Positions 57,681 through 58,884 of a stretch of 58,884 nucleotides of DNA are shown in pieces; within the stretch, counting starts at the first letter, position 1, and every line of letters starts with the position of its first letter. The translations under genes and the position numbers were made by a program. Source of the DNA: CAYIHX01 sp964363305 (GTDB taxonomy: Bacteria; Bdellovibrionota; UBA1018); NCBI GenBank assembly GCA_964363305.1, contig CAYIHX010000022.1, positions 1 through 58,884 on the forward strand. Direction: 5' to 3'. The notes under the pieces are model-generated. The model was not told where the DNA came from. It made no database searches and saw only the letters and a list, made by a program, of their open reading frames with translations.

Positions 57681-58884
57681 GTGCTTGCCCTCCTCCTCCT
57701 TTTTCTGAGCCCCGCCCGCGCCGAAACGCCCGACCTTCGCCCCCTTCTGCGAGCCGTCGAGAGCGCCATCGCGCACCAGGACGCCGTCACCCTCGATCAG
57801 GTCATCACGATCCGAAGCGAAGTCGAGGCCGAGCTGCTCGGTCGGATGCTCATCAGCCTGAAACCCGAACTCCACTGCGCACAAGAAAAGACCCTGCCGA
57901 TGGGCGAGACCTCCTTTCAACTCACGGCCCAGTGCGAGACCCGATTCAACATCGCTGGAATCAGCTGGAGTGGAGAAAGCTGGAGCATCGCCTGGACCGT
58001 CATGAAAGACGCCACCGTGCCGACCGGCTACCGAGTGTTCGAGCACGACCTCGTCGAGCACCTCCTGCCGTGGAAGCCGGAGAGCCTGCGCCGGTACGCC
58101 ATTTACCTGCTCATCGCGCTCGCTGCGCTTCTCATCGTCGCGGCGGGGGCCTTCTCTCACGCGACCCGAAACCGCGACCTACCCCATCGATCCCTCTGGC
58201 TCGCCCTGCTCGTCATTTTGGCGCCGATTTCTTCGGTCTTCTACGTCCTCTATATTCTCCTCGGCCGAAAGAAGAACCCGTACCCCCCTCTTTTCCCTTC
58301 GCTGCTCTTCGTCGCCACCGCCGGCCTCACTTCGGGCTGCGGTCATGCGCCCCTCCAAGACGCCGTGGACGACGCCATCATCGAGAAAATCTCGGACCGA
58401 GACACTGTGCAATTTCGTCGACCCAAAAACTGGTCGAACGAGCTCGGCTCGTTGAGCGAGCGAGCGCTTGTTTTCGCGCGCGAAGAAGAGCTGCCCGTCG
58501 CATGGGTTGAATTCGATCCCGACCAAAAAGACCAAGCGCGAGCGGCGCTCTTCAATACGAAAAACCTGCTCGTCCCGGGCGATCGCATCCGAATCGTCGA
58601 TTTTCGTACCAAAATTCCCCACTTTGACGGACGCGCGGATTTTCTCACCACCGGAGAGCGCAGCTATTCCGCCCGCTACAAACACCTCGCCTGGTTCGGC
58701 CCTTCCGTGGGCGAGGGTCTCACTCTGGAGAAAAACGAGATGCTCCTCGACGGCTGGGGGTACTTCGGCTACGGAATCACGCGCCGCTTCACGATGCAGA
58801 GCTGGCTGCTGTTCGACGGACTCGGCCTCCCGAACTTGTCGGCGCGCGGCCTGGTGCTTGACGAAAACTCGGTCAAAGTCACCG
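57681..58884 (+). CDS. Membrane protein joined to lipoprotein-like domain (3' truncated)
   Basis: The frame is open from GTG 57681 to the last base with no stop, at least 401 codons. It begins with a signal (VLALLLLFLSPARA, then ETPDL), a ~120-residue periplasmic part (VESAIAHQDAVTLDQVITIR, FNIAGISWSGESWSIAWTVM), two membrane helices (YAIYLLIALAALLIVAAGAF, LWLALLVILAPISSVFYVLY), then PSLLFVATAGLTSGCGHAPL, which looks like a lipoprotein signal with lipobox TSGC, and a further polar domain (AWVEFDPDQKDQ, RIRIVDFRTKIPHFDG). No stop separates the two halves. Either one polytopic protein or a fusion of two genes. No good ribosome site. Confidence 0.6.
   Translation, partial: MLALLLLFLSPARAETPDLRPLLRAVESAIAHQDAVTLDQVITIRSEVEAELLGRMLISLKPELHCAQEKTLPMGETSFQLTAQCETRFNIAGISWSGESWSIAWTVMKDATVPTGYRVFEHDLVEHLLPWKPESLRRYAIYLLIALAALLIVAAGAFSHATRNRDLPHRSLWLALLVILAPISSVFYVLYILLGRKKNPYPPLFPSLLFVATAGLTSGCGHAPLQDAVDDAIIEKISDRDTVQFRRPKNWSNELGSLSERALVFAREEELPVAWVEFDPDQKDQARAALFNTKNLLVPGDRIRIVDFRTKIPHFDGRADFLTTGERSYSARYKHLAWFGPSVGEGLTLEKNEMLLDGWGYFGYGITRRFTMQSWLLFDGLGLPNLSARGLVLDENSVKVT

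Noticed and set aside
1..58884. tRNA, rRNA or riboswitch genes
   Set aside because: I found no T-arm-like GGTTCGAATCC motif with matching cloverleaf, no rRNA sequence and no recognisable riboswitch core.

Overview
The window reads as a chromosomal segment of a Gram-negative, GC-rich bacterium, probably a Bdellovibrionota or delta-proteobacterium-like lineage. This is inferred from a TonB C-terminal protein, many lipoproteins and exported proteins of unknown function, a three-gene succinate dehydrogenase with one cytochrome b subunit (sdhCAB), a TIGR03546/TIGR03545 pair beside lon, and leucyl/phenylalanyl-tRNA transferase. No tRNA, rRNA, CRISPR array or intact transposase was seen.

Left part (1-19.8 kb): a 5'-truncated TonB-family gene; a 1053-residue exported protein with a transglutaminase-like Cys-His-Asp core; an intergenic stretch packed with long palindromes; a minus-strand run (membrane-anchored sigma-region-4/zinc-finger-like protein, then a YdcF-type protein); a GLUG-repeat lipoprotein with a HAMP-like membrane protein; a START-domain lipoprotein; the run sdhC-sdhA-sdhB-GbsR-like regulator-EEP hydrolase-histidine kinase; and an exported M19 dipeptidase followed by an HD-GYP gene interrupted by an in-frame amber codon and a DUF1543 gene. 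panD closes this part.

Middle (19.8-33.2 kb): between panD and an exported membrane protein lies a roughly 2 kb insertion bounded by 38-bp imperfect direct repeats. It carries an internally deleted DUF1016/YhcG nuclease gene, a YciI-like gene, a DUF2283 gene and broken copies of neighbouring genes. Next come an exported-protein pair, a HAD phosphatase, and a tightly overlapping five-gene operon (TrmN6-like methyltransferase, DUF4442, GT-C-like/TPR membrane protein, ferritin-like diiron protein, glycine-rich lipoprotein). A toxin-antitoxin cluster follows (VapB with a VapC remnant, solitary HigA, and a four-gene vapB-vapC-mntA-HEPN operon) with two visible operator palindromes.

Right part (33.2-58.9 kb): a second large exported transglutaminase-like protein; aat; a lytic transglycosylase; another VapBC pair; an aldo-keto reductase; the tgt-MFS(frameshifted)-ctaA-exported PIN-like run; a receiver-domain protein; a LON-substrate-domain protein; lon-TIGR03546-TIGR03545; a DTW-domain tRNA modification enzyme; an exported protein-glutaminase-like protein; DUF2231; an exported GH15 glucoamylase; and a plus-strand run of envelope proteins whose last gene runs off the window end.

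The most unusual signals are: (i) three exported proteins carrying transglutaminase or protein-glutaminase-like catalytic triads; (ii) an exported PIN-like protein; (iii) a dispersed repeat starting GGGATCCGA, present as solo copies before sdhC and inside the dipeptidase 3' end and as a 208-bp MITE-like inverted pair; (iv) several long perfect palindromes; and (v) recently broken genes (HD-GYP, MFS, YhcG).
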